From Dyadobacter sp. 676 (GTDB lineage Bacteria; Bacteroidota; Bacteroidia; Cytophagales; Spirosomataceae): 64,000 nucleotides of DNA. Location: contig NZ_CP159289.1 of assembly GCF_040448675.1 (NCBI RefSeq), positions 2,790,001 to 2,854,000 of the forward strand, given 5' to 3'. Both the position numbers and the translations under genes were made by a program. Below the pieces are notes generated by a model. It made no database searches, had not been told where the DNA came from, and was given only the letters and a program-made list of their open reading frames with translations. How positions within the stretch are numbered: the stretch's first letter is position 1; every line of letters begins with the position of its first letter. Shown piece by piece: positions 21,448-30,621 of the stretch.

Positions 21448-21537
21448 AACCTGGCAAATTGTTAATTCAACAACGAAATATATTTATTTTTCGCACTGAA
21501 AAACGGATATTGCCCAAAATATAATAAAAATAAGATC

Positions 21538-22077
21538 ATGGCACTGATAAAATCCGTCCGCGGGCATCACCCAACGTTCGACGAGAGTTGCTGGTTTGCA
21601 GAAAACGCTACGATTGTAGGCGATGTGGTGATGGGTAAAAATTGTACTGTGTGGTTCAATGCGGTGGTCCGCGGCGATGTAAACAGCATCCGTATCGGGC
21701 ACCATTCCAACGTTCAGGACGGTGCTGTGATACATTGTACCTATCAGCGTTTCGCAACGACGATCGGGAATTATGTTTCTATCGCACATAACGCTATTGT
21801 ACACGGCTGTACCATCGAAGACCATGTGCTGATCGGGATGGGGGCCATCGTCATGGACGGCGCGGTTGTGGGAGAAGGCTCAATCATCGCCGCTGGCGCT
21901 ATCGTTACCCAGGGCACCAAAGTCCCTCCCGGCACGATTTACGCGGGCAATCCCGCCAAATATCTGAAAGACGTTTCGCCTGAATTGAATGCTGTTATTG
22001 ACCGGACGGCGAATAACTATCTGATCTATTCGGGGTGGTTCAAGGAAGAGGACGGTTTAAAAGAATGGTCTTCCTGA
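21538..22077 (+). CDS. gamma carbonic anhydrase family protein
   Basis: The 179-residue product is a left-handed beta-helix with hexapeptide repeats. The three zinc-ligand histidines typical of gamma-class enzymes appear in GHHSNVQDG, IAHNAIVHG and related turns. It is the short CamH/YrdA-like type without the acidic loop of the archaeal Cam enzyme. Whether it hydrates CO2 or only binds metal cannot be told from sequence. Confidence 0.9.
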   Translation: MALIKSVRGHHPTFDESCWFAENATIVGDVVMGKNCTVWFNAVVRGDVNSIRIGHHSNVQDGAVIHCTYQRFATTIGNYVSIAHNAIVHGCTIEDHVLIGMGAIVMDGAVVGEGSIIAAGAIVTQGTKVPPGTIYAGNPAKYLKDVSPELNAVIDRTANNYLIYSGWFKEEDGLKEWSS

Positions 22078-22319
22078 TTACCGACACCTGGTGGAATTAC
22101 AATAACTGCCTCAGGTACCCGGTTCCGAAGAGGCACTTTCTTTTGCGTTTTACGGAACGGTACATTACCGAAAACTGGATATACAGATACTCCAAAAGCT
22201 GGCAATAACCTTGCAGCTCGACATCTCGCTTGTAGTCACGGTGCTGTTCAAAGGTAAGTCGGCATTGCCGAAACACAGCATGTCCAAAAAAGAGAAGGCT
22301 TTGCCAGCACCGGTTTAGC
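22078..22319. other. Intergenic stretch with no convincing gene
   Basis: This stretch holds only a 47-codon plus-strand frame overlapping the end of the carbonic anhydrase gene and an 82-codon minus-strand frame. Both have unusual composition and no recognisable motif. I see no terminator, repeat or promoter that I would defend. Confidence 0.4.
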
Positions 22320-22953
22320 TTATTCGGCCATTCCTTTCCGGGCATTCAAATACCCTTTGATAACCGTAAATGTGGTGATGGCCAGGAAAAAGAGGATTAT
22401 GTACTGAACATAGTCGACGATCCAAGGAAACTTCTCCCCGAAAAGATAACCTCCGCCCGTCAATGTAAAAATCCAGATCGCTCCTCCGACTACATTATTG
22501 ATCAGGAACGCGGGAAACGACATTTTCACAAGTCCAGCGAGAATGGGGGCGAATGTACGCACGATAGGAAGGAACCGACTGATAATCAGAGTCCGGCTTC
22601 CATATTTTTCAAAATAATTCCGGGTAGTTTCGATGTGCTTTTTCTTGAAAAAGAAGGAATCCGGCCTGTTTTCAAACATATCCCCGAAATACTTCCCGAA
22701 AATATAGCCTACCAGCGAACCTAATATAGCCGCCGTCAGCATGCTGATCAGCAGGATGAGAATCGGAACGTCGAGGATGCCGGTTCCACAAAAAACGCCG
22801 GCCAGGAACACGAGATAATCCCCCCGGCAGGAAAAATGCGAAGAACAGGCCGTTTTCAGCAAATACGATAAAAGTAATCACCAGGAGCCCGCCCGTGCGG
22901 ATAATCTCCTCCGAATTAAGAATATACTGAAAAAACTCGACGATTGAATTCAT
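22320..22953 (-). CDS. DedA family membrane protein (frameshifted)
   Basis: DedA (SNARE-associated) proteins are inner-membrane proteins needed for membrane-potential and envelope homeostasis, probably lipid transporters. The N-terminal part holds VFAENGLFFAFFLPGG; the rest holds FGKYFGDMFENRPDSFF, ISRFLPIVRTFAPI-type sequence and the C-terminal helices. The frame breaks at a C6 run on the plus strand, 22820-22825. Removing one base reads FLPGDYLVF, the expected family sequence, and gives 210 residues, a normal length. Confidence 0.85.
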
Positions 22954-23024
22954 ATCTCGTAATCTATAAGAGGGCCCGCGTGCTGACAGTGGCGCGCTAT
23001 TGCCGGTTTGTTGACTGTTTAAAA

Positions 23025-24917
23025 TTAAGCATTTTCGGAAAGTTCCAGCCAGCGCATTTCCTTATCCGCCTGACTTTCATTGATTTCCTCGATCTGCCGC
23101 GACCATTTGGCTAAATCCTCGTGCGAACCGCCTCTGTTCAGGTTTTCGACAAGTTGTGCTTTGGTCACCTCCATTTGAGCAATATCGGCTTCGAGCTGTT
23201 CCATTTCCTTTTGTTCCTTGTAACTCAGCTTCCGCTTCGAGGCGGTCGCAGGCGCGGCAGCCGACTCTTTCGGAGCCGCAGGGACGGGAGCCGCGGGACG
23301 GGGAGGCGTATTGCCGGCCGCCAGTTTCTTTTCGGCCTCCCGCTCATCCTGGTAATCACGCAGCTCAGTGTAATTGCCCGGAAAATCACTGATCCTGCCA
23401 TCTCCTTCAAACACAAAAATGTGCTGAACCAGCCTGTCCAGGAAGTAGCGGTCGTGGGAAACGATCATCAGGCAACCCGGAAAGTTGAGCAAAAATTCTT
23501 CGAGCACATTCAGGCTATCGATATCCAGGTCGTTCGTAGGCTCATCGAGGATCAGGAAGTTCGGCTGTTTGATCAGGATTAACAGAAGCTGCAAACGACG
23601 CCTTTCTCCTCCGCTGAGTTTGGAAATAAAATCATATTGTTTCGAAGGCGAAAACAGGAACGCCTGCAATAGGTGGCTGACGGTCACGGTTTCGCCGGTA
23701 CCGAGCTGAACTACTTCGGCTACATCCTTCACGATGTCGATCACGCGCTGGTTCTCGTTGAAAACCAGGTCCGTTTGTTTGTAATAGCCGAAACGGACCG
23801 TCTCGCCGGTTGTGATCCTGCCGGCATCGGGTTGCAATTCGCCGGTAATCATGTTCAGCAACGTCGATTTCCCCATTCCGTTTTTCCCGACCACGCCAAT
23901 GCGGTCGCCGCGGCGGAATGTGTACTCGAAGTTTTTGATCAACTCGCGCCCGCCGAAACCTTTACTGACATTTTCGAGCTCGATGATTTTGCTGCCTAAT
24001 CGCGACGTTCGTACATTCAGCTCCATTTGTACATCGAACTTCTTCTGGCTGGCTTTTTCCTTCAAATCCTCGAATGCGTCGATGCGGTATTTGGCTTTCG
24101 TACCCCGTGCCTTCGGCTGTCTTCTGATCCATTCCAGCTCCTTGCGCATGAGGTTACGCGCCTTGTCGATCGTCGCGGCTTCGAGTTCTTCGCGCTCCGC
24201 CTTTTTTTCGAGGAAATAGGAGTAGTTCCCTTTATAAGTATATGCCGAGCCATGGTCGAGTTCGAGCATCTGGTTGCAAACCGTATCGAGAAAGTAACGG
24301 TCGTGCGTGACCACCAGCAAGGTCGTATTCGAAGTATTGAGGTATTCTTCAAGCCATTCGACCGTATCGAGGTCGAGGTGGTTGGTAGGTTCGTCGAGAA
24401 TCAGCAAATCGGGATCTTCCAGCAGGACCTTGGCCAGTGCGACACGCTTCCGCTGACCTCCGGAGAGCGTTCCGTAAGCATTGTCGGTATGATGAATCCC
24501 CAGTCTTCCGAGAATTTCCTTAGTCCTGTATTCAAAATCCCACGCATTGAGCTTGTCCATATCCTCCATTACCTGGGCAAGCTCTTCATGATTGTCGCTT
24601 TCGATGGCGTGCTCGTAGCGTTTCACAACTTGCGCTACCGGGTTATTCGAGGAGAATATCACTTCGAGCACCGGCAGGGCTTCGTCGAAAGCGGGGCTTT
24701 GGTCGAGGTAACCTACGCGAATGTCTTTACGGACGCTTACTTCACCTTCGTCGGCAGGGATTTTACCTGTCAGAATATTCAGAAACGTCGTCTTTCCCGT
24801 TCCGTTGGTCCCGATCAACGCCACTTTATCTCCTTTACTGATTCCGAAACTGATATTCCTGAAAAGCCACCGGTCGCCGAACGACTTTGCGATATTTTCC
24901 GCCGAAAGATAATTCAT
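23025..24917 (-). CDS. ABC-F family ATP-binding protein
   Basis: This soluble protein has two ABC domains and no membrane part, as in ribosome-associated ABC-F factors (Uup/EttA/YfmR group). Walker A motifs are GTNGTGKTT and GKNGMGKST; the signatures are LSGGQRKR and LSGGERRR; each half ends in LDEPTN. A Pro/Ala-rich linker leads to a charged coiled-coil C-terminus (about residues 530-630), which resembles Uup. ATG 24917 is preferred over an upstream in-frame start at 24971, because a promoter box lies at 24944-24951 inside the longer frame. It then has 630 residues. Confidence 0.92.
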   Translation of the reverse strand: MNYLSAENIAKSFGDRWLFRNISFGISKGDKVALIGTNGTGKTTFLNILTGKIPADEGEVSVRKDIRVGYLDQSPAFDEALPVLEVIFSSNNPVAQVVKRYEHAIESDNHEELAQVMEDMDKLNAWDFEYRTKEILGRLGIHHTDNAYGTLSGGQRKRVALAKVLLEDPDLLILDEPTNHLDLDTVEWLEEYLNTSNTTLLVVTHDRYFLDTVCNQMLELDHGSAYTYKGNYSYFLEKKAEREELEAATIDKARNLMRKELEWIRRQPKARGTKAKYRIDAFEDLKEKASQKKFDVQMELNVRTSRLGSKIIELENVSKGFGGRELIKNFEYTFRRGDRIGVVGKNGMGKSTLLNMITGELQPDAGRITTGETVRFGYYKQTDLVFNENQRVIDIVKDVAEVVQLGTGETVTVSHLLQAFLFSPSKQYDFISKLSGGERRRLQLLLILIKQPNFLILDEPTNDLDIDSLNVLEEFLLNFPGCLMIVSHDRYFLDRLVQHIFVFEGDGRISDFPGNYTELRDYQDEREAEKKLAAGNTPPRPAAPVPAAPKESAAAPATASKRKLSYKEQKEMEQLEADIAQMEVTKAQLVENLNRGGSHEDLAKWSRQIEEINESQADKEMRWLELSENA

Positions 24918-24943
24918 GATTAGACTGTGAAATTCTGTGTATG

Positions 24944-24951
24944 CAAAGTTA
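24944..24951 (-). promoter_or_regulatory. -7 box before the ABC-F gene
   Basis: TAACTTTG on the minus strand fits TAnnTTTG and lies 26 bases before ATG 24917. It supports that start. Confidence 0.5.
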
Positions 24952-25056
24952 GGACAGATATCAAACAACAAAGAAAAAATTCGCTTTCATAGGGTAAATA
25001 GGCTAATATTGCCACTTATATTCAGTTAGATGGTTCCATTGAACACATTCATTATC

Positions 25057-26040
25057 ATGTCCAAACAATCATTTTACCTAATCTTAACCGTTTTTCTTTG
25101 TTTTAAAGCAGTAGCGCAGGACAGTAATTTTAAAAATTATACCCAAAAAATCGGAGGAAGCCCCCTGAGTTACGACATGGTCGCGATTCCCGGCGGTGAG
25201 TTCCTGATGGGAAGCCCGGCCAATGAAAAAGGCCGCAGGACTGACGAAGGCCCACAGCACAAGGTCAAAATCGAGCCTTTCTGGATGGGCAAATACGAGG
25301 TGATCTGGGACATTTACGATTTGTACGCTTTCAAAAATATGGAAAAGGAAATGGCGGCACGCCATCCCGATCCGGACAAGAGCGTTCAGAAAACCGACGC
25401 CAGCACCCGCCCCTCCCCTCCTTACGTAGATATGTCTTTCGGAATGGGCCGTTCGGGCTATCCTGCGATCAATATGACACAATATGCGGCGATCTACTTC
25501 TGCAAGTGGCTATATGAAAAAACCGGCGTTTTTTACCGTCTGCCTACCGAAGCCGAATGGGAATATGCCTGCCGTGCGGGTTCTAAAACTCCTTATTCGT
25601 TCGGCGACGAGTCCAAAATCGATGAATATGCCTGGTACCGCAAGAACAGCGACGCCGCTTACAAAAAGGTAGGACAAAAAAAGCCCAATGCATGGGGCCT
25701 GTACGACATGCATGGAAACGTGATGGAATGGACCCTCGACCAGTACATTCCTGATTATTATGCCAAAAAGCCTGCTGGAGAGGCTTACGCGCCGGTGACA
25801 GAACTTTACCCTACCTCCGTTCGCGGCGGTTCGTGGGACGACGAAGCGGCCGATCTTCGCAGCGCGGCACGCGTGGCGTCGAAACCCGAATGGAAAATCC
25901 TCGACCCGCAGTTGCCGAAATCGGAGTGGTGGATGACCAGCGCGTCGTTTGTAGGTTTCCGCATCGTACGACCGCTTAAAACGCCTTCACCGGAGGAAAT
26001 CAAAGCTTATTACAGCCCCAAGTTGATTGAAGACTACTGA
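25057..26040 (+). CDS. secreted SUMF1/formylglycine-generating-enzyme-like protein
   Basis: The 327-residue product has a signal peptide (MSKQSFYLI to KAVAQ) and one SUMF1 fold: MVAIPGGEFLMGSP, LPTEAEWEYACRAG, WGLYDMHGNVMEWT, SVRGGSWDD and GFRIVRPL. The paired catalytic cysteines expected near the C-terminus in true formylglycine-generating enzymes are not visible (the segment reads RSAARVASKPEW). A structural or other role, as in GldJ/GldK-like proteins, is therefore more likely. The start at 25057 gives a better signal peptide than the in-frame start at 25030. It lies 24 bases before an oxidoreductase gene. Confidence 0.85.
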   Translation: MSKQSFYLILTVFLCFKAVAQDSNFKNYTQKIGGSPLSYDMVAIPGGEFLMGSPANEKGRRTDEGPQHKVKIEPFWMGKYEVIWDIYDLYAFKNMEKEMAARHPDPDKSVQKTDASTRPSPPYVDMSFGMGRSGYPAINMTQYAAIYFCKWLYEKTGVFYRLPTEAEWEYACRAGSKTPYSFGDESKIDEYAWYRKNSDAAYKKVGQKKPNAWGLYDMHGNVMEWTLDQYIPDYYAKKPAGEAYAPVTELYPTSVRGGSWDDEAADLRSAARVASKPEWKILDPQLPKSEWWMTSASFVGFRIVRPLKTPSPEEIKAYYSPKLIEDY

Positions 26041-26064
26041 TCATATTTAAACTCTTAATTCGAA

Positions 26065-27408
26065 ATGGAACAGAACAGACGTAATTTTTTGAAAGCATCG
26101 GGTCTGATCGCCGGCGGTGCCATCCTGAACCCGTTTACGGGCTATGGCTTCAACAGCTCGGTGGACGAGACGATCAAGGTAGCGCTTATCGGCTGCGGCG
26201 GGCGTGGAACCGGTGCGGCCGCACAGGCATTGAGTACTTCGCAAAATGTGCAGATTGTGGCCATGGCCGATGCTTTCAAGGACCGTCTTGAAGATTCTTA
26301 CAAAAACCTGACAGCTAAAAAATACAAAAATGCTGCCGGACAGCCGGTTGACATCAAAACGAAAGTAGATGTTCCCGAAGACCGGAAGTTTGTGGGATTC
26401 GATGCATTCAAAAAGGCCATCGCATTGAAAGATGTGGATGTGGTTATCCTCGCAACGCCTCCCGGCTTCCGTCCTTCGCATTTCGAAGAGGCTGTGAAAA
26501 ACAACAAGCACATTTTCATGGAAAAACCGGTTGCTACCGACGCACCGGGTATCCGCAAAGTGCTTGAAGTTGCGGAAGAGGCCAAAAAGAAAAAACTGAA
26601 TGTGGTAGTAGGTTTGCAACGTCATTACCAGGCCAATTACCGCGAGGCGATCAAACGCATTCACGACGGCGCGCTGGGGGATATCGTGGGCGGTCAGGTG
26701 TACTGGGTGGGAAGCAGCCCCTGGATGAAGGAGCGCCAGCCTAACCAGACTGAAATGGAATACCAGATGAGAAACTGGTATTACTTCAACTGGCTTTGCG
26801 GCGACCACATTTCGGAGCAGCACGTGCATAATATCGACGTGGCCAACTGGGTGAAGAAAGGCTATCCGGTGTCGATCCAGGGAACCGGCGGCCGCCAGGT
26901 GCGCACCGGCAAAGCCTATGGCGAGATTTTTGACCACCATACCCTCGACCTAATCTACGCCGACGGAACCGTGATTTCCAGCCAATGCCGCCAGTTCGAA
27001 GGAACCTGGAACCGCGTTGACGAGGCATTCGTTGGTACCAAAGGCCGTATCGATAGCTTCGATGGCAAGAAAACCATCCTGAAAGATTACAAAGGTGGTG
27101 TGATTTACCAGCACGACGACAAGGGTGATAAAAACCCGTATCAGGTAGAACACGATGAGCTTTTTGCTGCTATCGCAAAAGGTGAATATAAATTCGCCGA
27201 CGCTGAAAACGGCGCGAAAAGCACAATGACCGCAATCATGGGCCGTATGGCGACTTATTCCGGCAAAATGATCAAATGGGAAGAAGCGTTGAACTCGGAT
27301 ATCAACCTGTTCCCTGATAAACTTGCATGGGACGCGTCTCCGAAGGTCCTGCCAGGTCCGGACGGGCTTTACCCTGTCGCAATCCCCGGTAAAACGCAGG
27401 TAATATAA
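26065..27408 (+). CDS. Gfo/Idh/MocA family oxidoreductase with Tat-type signal
   Basis: This NAD(P)-dependent sugar-type dehydrogenase has 447 residues. The N-terminus RRNFLKASGLIAGGAIL is a Tat-type signal, so export is likely. The Rossmann motif GCGGRGTGA follows near residue 45, then MEKPVATDAPG with the family lysine of the EKP motif, and HVHNIDVANW in the substrate domain. It probably shares a transcript with the SUMF1-like gene 24 bases upstream. The substrate is unknown. Confidence 0.9.
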   Translation: MEQNRRNFLKASGLIAGGAILNPFTGYGFNSSVDETIKVALIGCGGRGTGAAAQALSTSQNVQIVAMADAFKDRLEDSYKNLTAKKYKNAAGQPVDIKTKVDVPEDRKFVGFDAFKKAIALKDVDVVILATPPGFRPSHFEEAVKNNKHIFMEKPVATDAPGIRKVLEVAEEAKKKKLNVVVGLQRHYQANYREAIKRIHDGALGDIVGGQVYWVGSSPWMKERQPNQTEMEYQMRNWYYFNWLCGDHISEQHVHNIDVANWVKKGYPVSIQGTGGRQVRTGKAYGEIFDHHTLDLIYADGTVISSQCRQFEGTWNRVDEAFVGTKGRIDSFDGKKTILKDYKGGVIYQHDDKGDKNPYQVEHDELFAAIAKGEYKFADAENGAKSTMTAIMGRMATYSGKMIKWEEALNSDINLFPDKLAWDASPKVLPGPDGLYPVAIPGKTQVI

Positions 27409-27420
27409 CTACAAAAAAAT

Positions 27421-27455
27421 AACACAAAATGGCCCACTGAGGGCCATTTTGTGTT
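27421..27455 (+). terminator. Terminator after the exported oxidoreductase gene
   Basis: AACACAAAATGGCCC (27421-27435) pairs with GGGCCATTTTGTGTT (27441-27455) over a 5-base loop, and TTAAT follows. The stem is a perfect 15 bp. Confidence 0.82.
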
Positions 27456-27537
27456 TTAATAGCATTTCTCAAAGCGAATGCCTATATTCGGTAAGGGAAT
27501 ATCGACGATACTTATTGTGGAACGAAATATGTAGTCA

Positions 27538-27732
27538 GTGAAACTTAACCTGAGAAACGCTGTACTTATTCTGCTTGCCGGTATGATCGTATTGGCGACC
27601 GGTTCGTTTTTAAACTCGGCCAAAACCCAATTCAGCGACCCGGTCATTCTGAGCGGGCTTGCGATCGAATTCATCGGGACCATCTGGCTGGTGCTATGCC
27701 TCAACCAGCGTCGCAGGCGTCACAGGGCCTGA
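27538..27732 (+). CDS. small membrane protein, function unknown
   Basis: The 64-residue product starts at GTG and has two predicted membrane helices (about residues 7-25 and 36-54). It ends in the basic tail NQRRRRHRA, which suggests a cytoplasmic C-terminus. It converges on aroC; the two stop codons abut at 27732/27733. No named family is recognised. Its codon use resembles that of its neighbours, which supports a real gene. Confidence 0.55.
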   Translation: MKLNLRNAVLILLAGMIVLATGSFLNSAKTQFSDPVILSGLAIEFIGTIWLVLCLNQRRRRHRA

Positions 27733-28812
27733 TTACAGTTTCGCGGATCTGTTCCTCAGGTAAAAATCCGCCAGAACCAGGGCAGCCATAGCTTCCACGA
27801 TAGGTACTGCGCGTGGCACCACGCACGGGTCGTGCCGGCCCTTTCCCTGCACAATGGCTACACTACCAAACTGATCCACGCTTTCCTGATCCTGCATAAT
27901 CGTAGCCACAGGCTTGAATGCAACACGGAAATAAATATCCTCGCCGTTAGAAATACCACCTTGAATACCGCCCGAATGATTGGTTCGCGTATGCACGTCG
28001 CCATTTTCATCGGTGTAGAATGCGTCGTTGTGCTGTGAGCCCGTAAGCAGCACGCCGTCGAATCCGCTGCCGTATTCGAAACCTTTCACCGCATTAATGC
28101 TAAGCATCGCTTTGCCGAGCTCTGCATGAAGTTTATCAAAAACAGGTTCTCCCCAACCCGCGGGAGTGCCCTTCACAACACAATTCACCACGCCGCCGAT
28201 AGAATCGCCCTGCTTACGAATGCTATCGATGTAATCGAACATTTGCTGCGCCATTTCAGGGTCCGGGCAGCGTACAGCGTTATTCTCGGTTTCCGAAAGG
28301 TCCAGTTCCTGATAGCCCTTCGTGAGCTTCATAGTACCAACCTGGGAAACGTACGCCTGAATATTTATGCCCAACCCGGCCAGCATCAGCTTCGCAAGCG
28401 CACCTGCGGCCACGCGGGCGGCTGTCTCGCGCGCGGAACTGCGCCCGCCGCCGCGATAATCCCGTATCCCGTATTTAACCTGATAAGTATAATCAGCGTG
28501 CGAAGGCCTGAATTGCGCCGCTATATGCGAGTAATCCTTGCTCCGCTGGTCCTCGTTCCGGATCACCATTGCAATGGGCGTACCGGTCGTTTTTCCTTCA
28601 AATACGCCGGACAAAACTTCAAACTCGTCGGCTTCCTTTCGCTGCGTGGTAATCCGGGACTGTCCCGGCTTTCTGCGGGTAAGTTCGCTTTGTATAAAAT
28701 CGGAGTCAAATGTGACGCCGGCGGGGCATCCTTCGATCACGACACCGATTCCTGCTCCGTGCGACTCGCCGAAAGTCGCTATCTTAAATATTTTTCCGTA
28801 TGTACTGCCCAT
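27733..28812 (-). CDS. aroC: chorismate synthase
   Basis: This is the last enzyme of the shikimate pathway; it converts EPSP to chorismate with reduced FMN. The 359-residue product has the N-terminal signature [51 protein letters not shown], and the C-terminal [17 protein letters not shown]. All three family signatures are intact. Confidence 0.97.
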   Translation of the reverse strand: MGSTYGKIFKIATFGESHGAGIGVVIEGCPAGVTFDSDFIQSELTRRKPGQSRITTQRKEADEFEVLSGVFEGKTTGTPIAMVIRNEDQRSKDYSHIAAQFRPSHADYTYQVKYGIRDYRGGGRSSARETAARVAAGALAKLMLAGLGINIQAYVSQVGTMKLTKGYQELDLSETENNAVRCPDPEMAQQMFDYIDSIRKQGDSIGGVVNCVVKGTPAGWGEPVFDKLHAELGKAMLSINAVKGFEYGSGFDGVLLTGSQHNDAFYTDENGDVHTRTNHSGGIQGGISNGEDIYFRVAFKPVATIMQDQESVDQFGSVAIVQGKGRHDPCVVPRAVPIVEAMAALVLADFYLRNRSAKL

Positions 28813-28818
28813 TAAAAC

Positions 28819-30219
28819 TTACTTTCTAAATACCCAAATCATTGTTACCAACAACAATACGATGACGGTGTTGGTTAAATCTTTCAATATCTTTTTATAA
28901 TCGATCGTCTCTCTGCTGCTGTCAAGGTTTTCCAGGTTATCGTACAAACCCGAGGAGCCGCTGAGCGACAGATTAGCGAGTTTATAATCGTCTCCCCTGA
29001 CTTCCAATGAGGATGCCGAGGTCAATGTATCGTATTTCTGTTTCTCCACATCGAAGTAAATCCAATGGAAATACCGGCTTAGCGGAAATTCACCGTCTTT
29101 CCGGGGAACTACGAAATAGTCGAATGTCTTTTCTCCTATTACGCTTTGGTAGCTCCGTTTGACGACCTGGCTGACTTCCGGCGGATAAATGTCAAAGGAC
29201 GAATTGGCCTGTATCATAGGCGCCGGAATGGCGGCAATGTTCCCTACTCCTTCGATTTTAAACATGTATCTGACGCTCTCGCCCGGATACACGAGATCGC
29301 TTGACAAACGCTCTTTTAAGCTATACTGGCCCACGGCAACCTGATCGCGTAGCGGATGGTCGGGCAACTGGCGCACCTCGACCCTCACCGGCCTTGACCG
29401 GAAGGCCTTCACCAGTTTGTTTTCTACGTTTACGGCGCGTCCTGTTTCGGTCACGAGCATATCCAGCTTCACCGATGGCAGCACGATGTCTTCCGTTGTG
29501 ATCGGAAAGAGCCTGGCCTGATACATATTGTACTCGGCGTACTTCCGCCCGCGAATCGTTACCTTTCGTTTTATGATTTCCTCGACCCCGATATTTTCTT
29601 CCCAGCAGTTCACAGGCCTGATAGCCTTCAGTATCGCCTGCAACTGTTCGTTAAACCGGTAAAACTCCATTTCCACCGGCGCATTTTCGGCGATGTAGAG
29701 TGATATTCTCACCGCAAAACCCTGGCGGATATAAACCTGCTTTTTATCGGTTTGCACGGACAAAAAGACTAGCTGCCCGTTATCCTCGACCTCCGTTACA
29801 TCCACATTTTCTTCGGCCGGGGCATTCCCGCTGTTATCCCCCGCCTTCGCGAAAACAACCATGGTTTCTTCGGAGCGTAATCTGAGGCTGTTCACAGCTA
29901 ATGTAAACTCGGGGATCAAATAATTGCCCGCCTTTTTCGCGTAATACTCCTGTGTAATCGTCTGTATAACCACCTTTCGCCCGTCCACCGTGCTCACGGA
30001 ACTTGTAGCCGACTTGCTTCTCTTCTCCAAGTCCTTGATTTCAGGGAAGATAACCGACGGCCTGGTTTCGACATCCCTCAAAACGACCGATATCAAAAAT
30101 GGTTGATCCAATGTCAGGTTTTTCGAACCATATTCGATCGTCGCGAGGTTTTCAGTGCTCTGCGCCAACGTGATACCAGAAAAACACAAAAAAATATTTA
30201 ATAACGCATATAATTTCAT
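28819..30219 (-). CDS. BatD-like membrane-anchored periplasmic protein
   Basis: The 466-residue product has a signal peptide (ending near TLAQ), beta-sandwich domains with the BatD pattern NLTLDQPFLISVVL near the start, and one C-terminal membrane helix followed by a short basic tail. BatD proteins normally accompany BatA, BatB, BatC and MoxR genes of the aerotolerance operon. None is present here, so this is an orphan. The role is inferred from family resemblance. Confidence 0.8.
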   Translation of the reverse strand: MKLYALLNIFLCFSGITLAQSTENLATIEYGSKNLTLDQPFLISVVLRDVETRPSVIFPEIKDLEKRSKSATSSVSTVDGRKVVIQTITQEYYAKKAGNYLIPEFTLAVNSLRLRSEETMVVFAKAGDNSGNAPAEENVDVTEVEDNGQLVFLSVQTDKKQVYIRQGFAVRISLYIAENAPVEMEFYRFNEQLQAILKAIRPVNCWEENIGVEEIIKRKVTIRGRKYAEYNMYQARLFPITTEDIVLPSVKLDMLVTETGRAVNVENKLVKAFRSRPVRVEVRQLPDHPLRDQVAVGQYSLKERLSSDLVYPGESVRYMFKIEGVGNIAAIPAPMIQANSSFDIYPPEVSQVVKRSYQSVIGEKTFDYFVVPRKDGEFPLSRYFHWIYFDVEKQKYDTLTSASSLEVRGDDYKLANLSLSGSSGLYDNLENLDSSRETIDYKKILKDLTNTVIVLLLVTMIWVFRK

Positions 30220-30322
30220 TTCAGTTTTTCGTTATCTTTATTAGGAATTGCTGAAAACGAAGCGTTTTAAAGGGTTTCTTTTGTTTTATCGTTGTCCCTA
30301 AACCACAAAACTACATAATACT

Positions 30323-30529
30323 ATGGCCTCGATGCTTGAATACATTAAAATTATTCTTCAAAAAGTCAGCTTCGACCGGAAATTATTTGAAAAAGAACTC
30401 AGAAAAGCGATCCGCATGTTAATGCCCGCTGAGATCAAAAGGCTTAGGCAATGGTGTTACGACCATTATGCAACTGTTCACTTACCTGTGCTGAACACGT
30501 GTTTTGCGAGACTTTCCTCTTTGAATTAG
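30323..30529 (+). CDS. small basic protein, function unknown
   Basis: The 68-residue product is helical and basic, with LFEKELRKAIRMLMPAEI and a WCYDHY segment. Its start follows an AT-rich divergent intergenic region shared with batD, and a good terminator follows, so it looks like a genuine short gene. Similar short proteins occur next to unrelated genes in Cytophagales as far as I recall, but no function is known to me. Confidence 0.6.
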   Translation: MASMLEYIKIILQKVSFDRKLFEKELRKAIRMLMPAEIKRLRQWCYDHYATVHLPVLNTCFARLSSLN

Positions 30530-30572
30530 CACTAAAACCTATTTGTCAGAAAAAATCGAGAGCTCATAAAGC

Positions 30573-30603
30573 AAGAAAGCCGCCCGAATCGGGCGGCTTT
30601 CTT
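30573..30603. terminator. Bidirectional terminator between the small gene and the TPR gene
   Basis: AAGAAAGCCGCCC (30573-30585) pairs with GGGCGGCTTTCTT (30591-30603) over a 5-base loop. It lies between two converging genes and has A/T flanks on both sides. Confidence 0.8.
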
Positions 30604-30621
30604 ATTAAGAGCCTTTCAGAA

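Noticed and set aside
22097..22345. Minus-strand 82-codon frame downstream of dedA
   Set aside because: It overlaps the dedA end in another frame, has no motif and no promoter or hairpin that would support it.
24027..24923. Plus-strand open frame of 298 codons
   Set aside because: It is antisense to the ABC-F gene and has no motif; its composition mirrors the ABC-F codons.
26047..26940. Minus-strand open frame of 297 codons
   Set aside because: It is antisense to the exported Gfo/Idh oxidoreductase gene and has a His/Phe-rich shadow composition.
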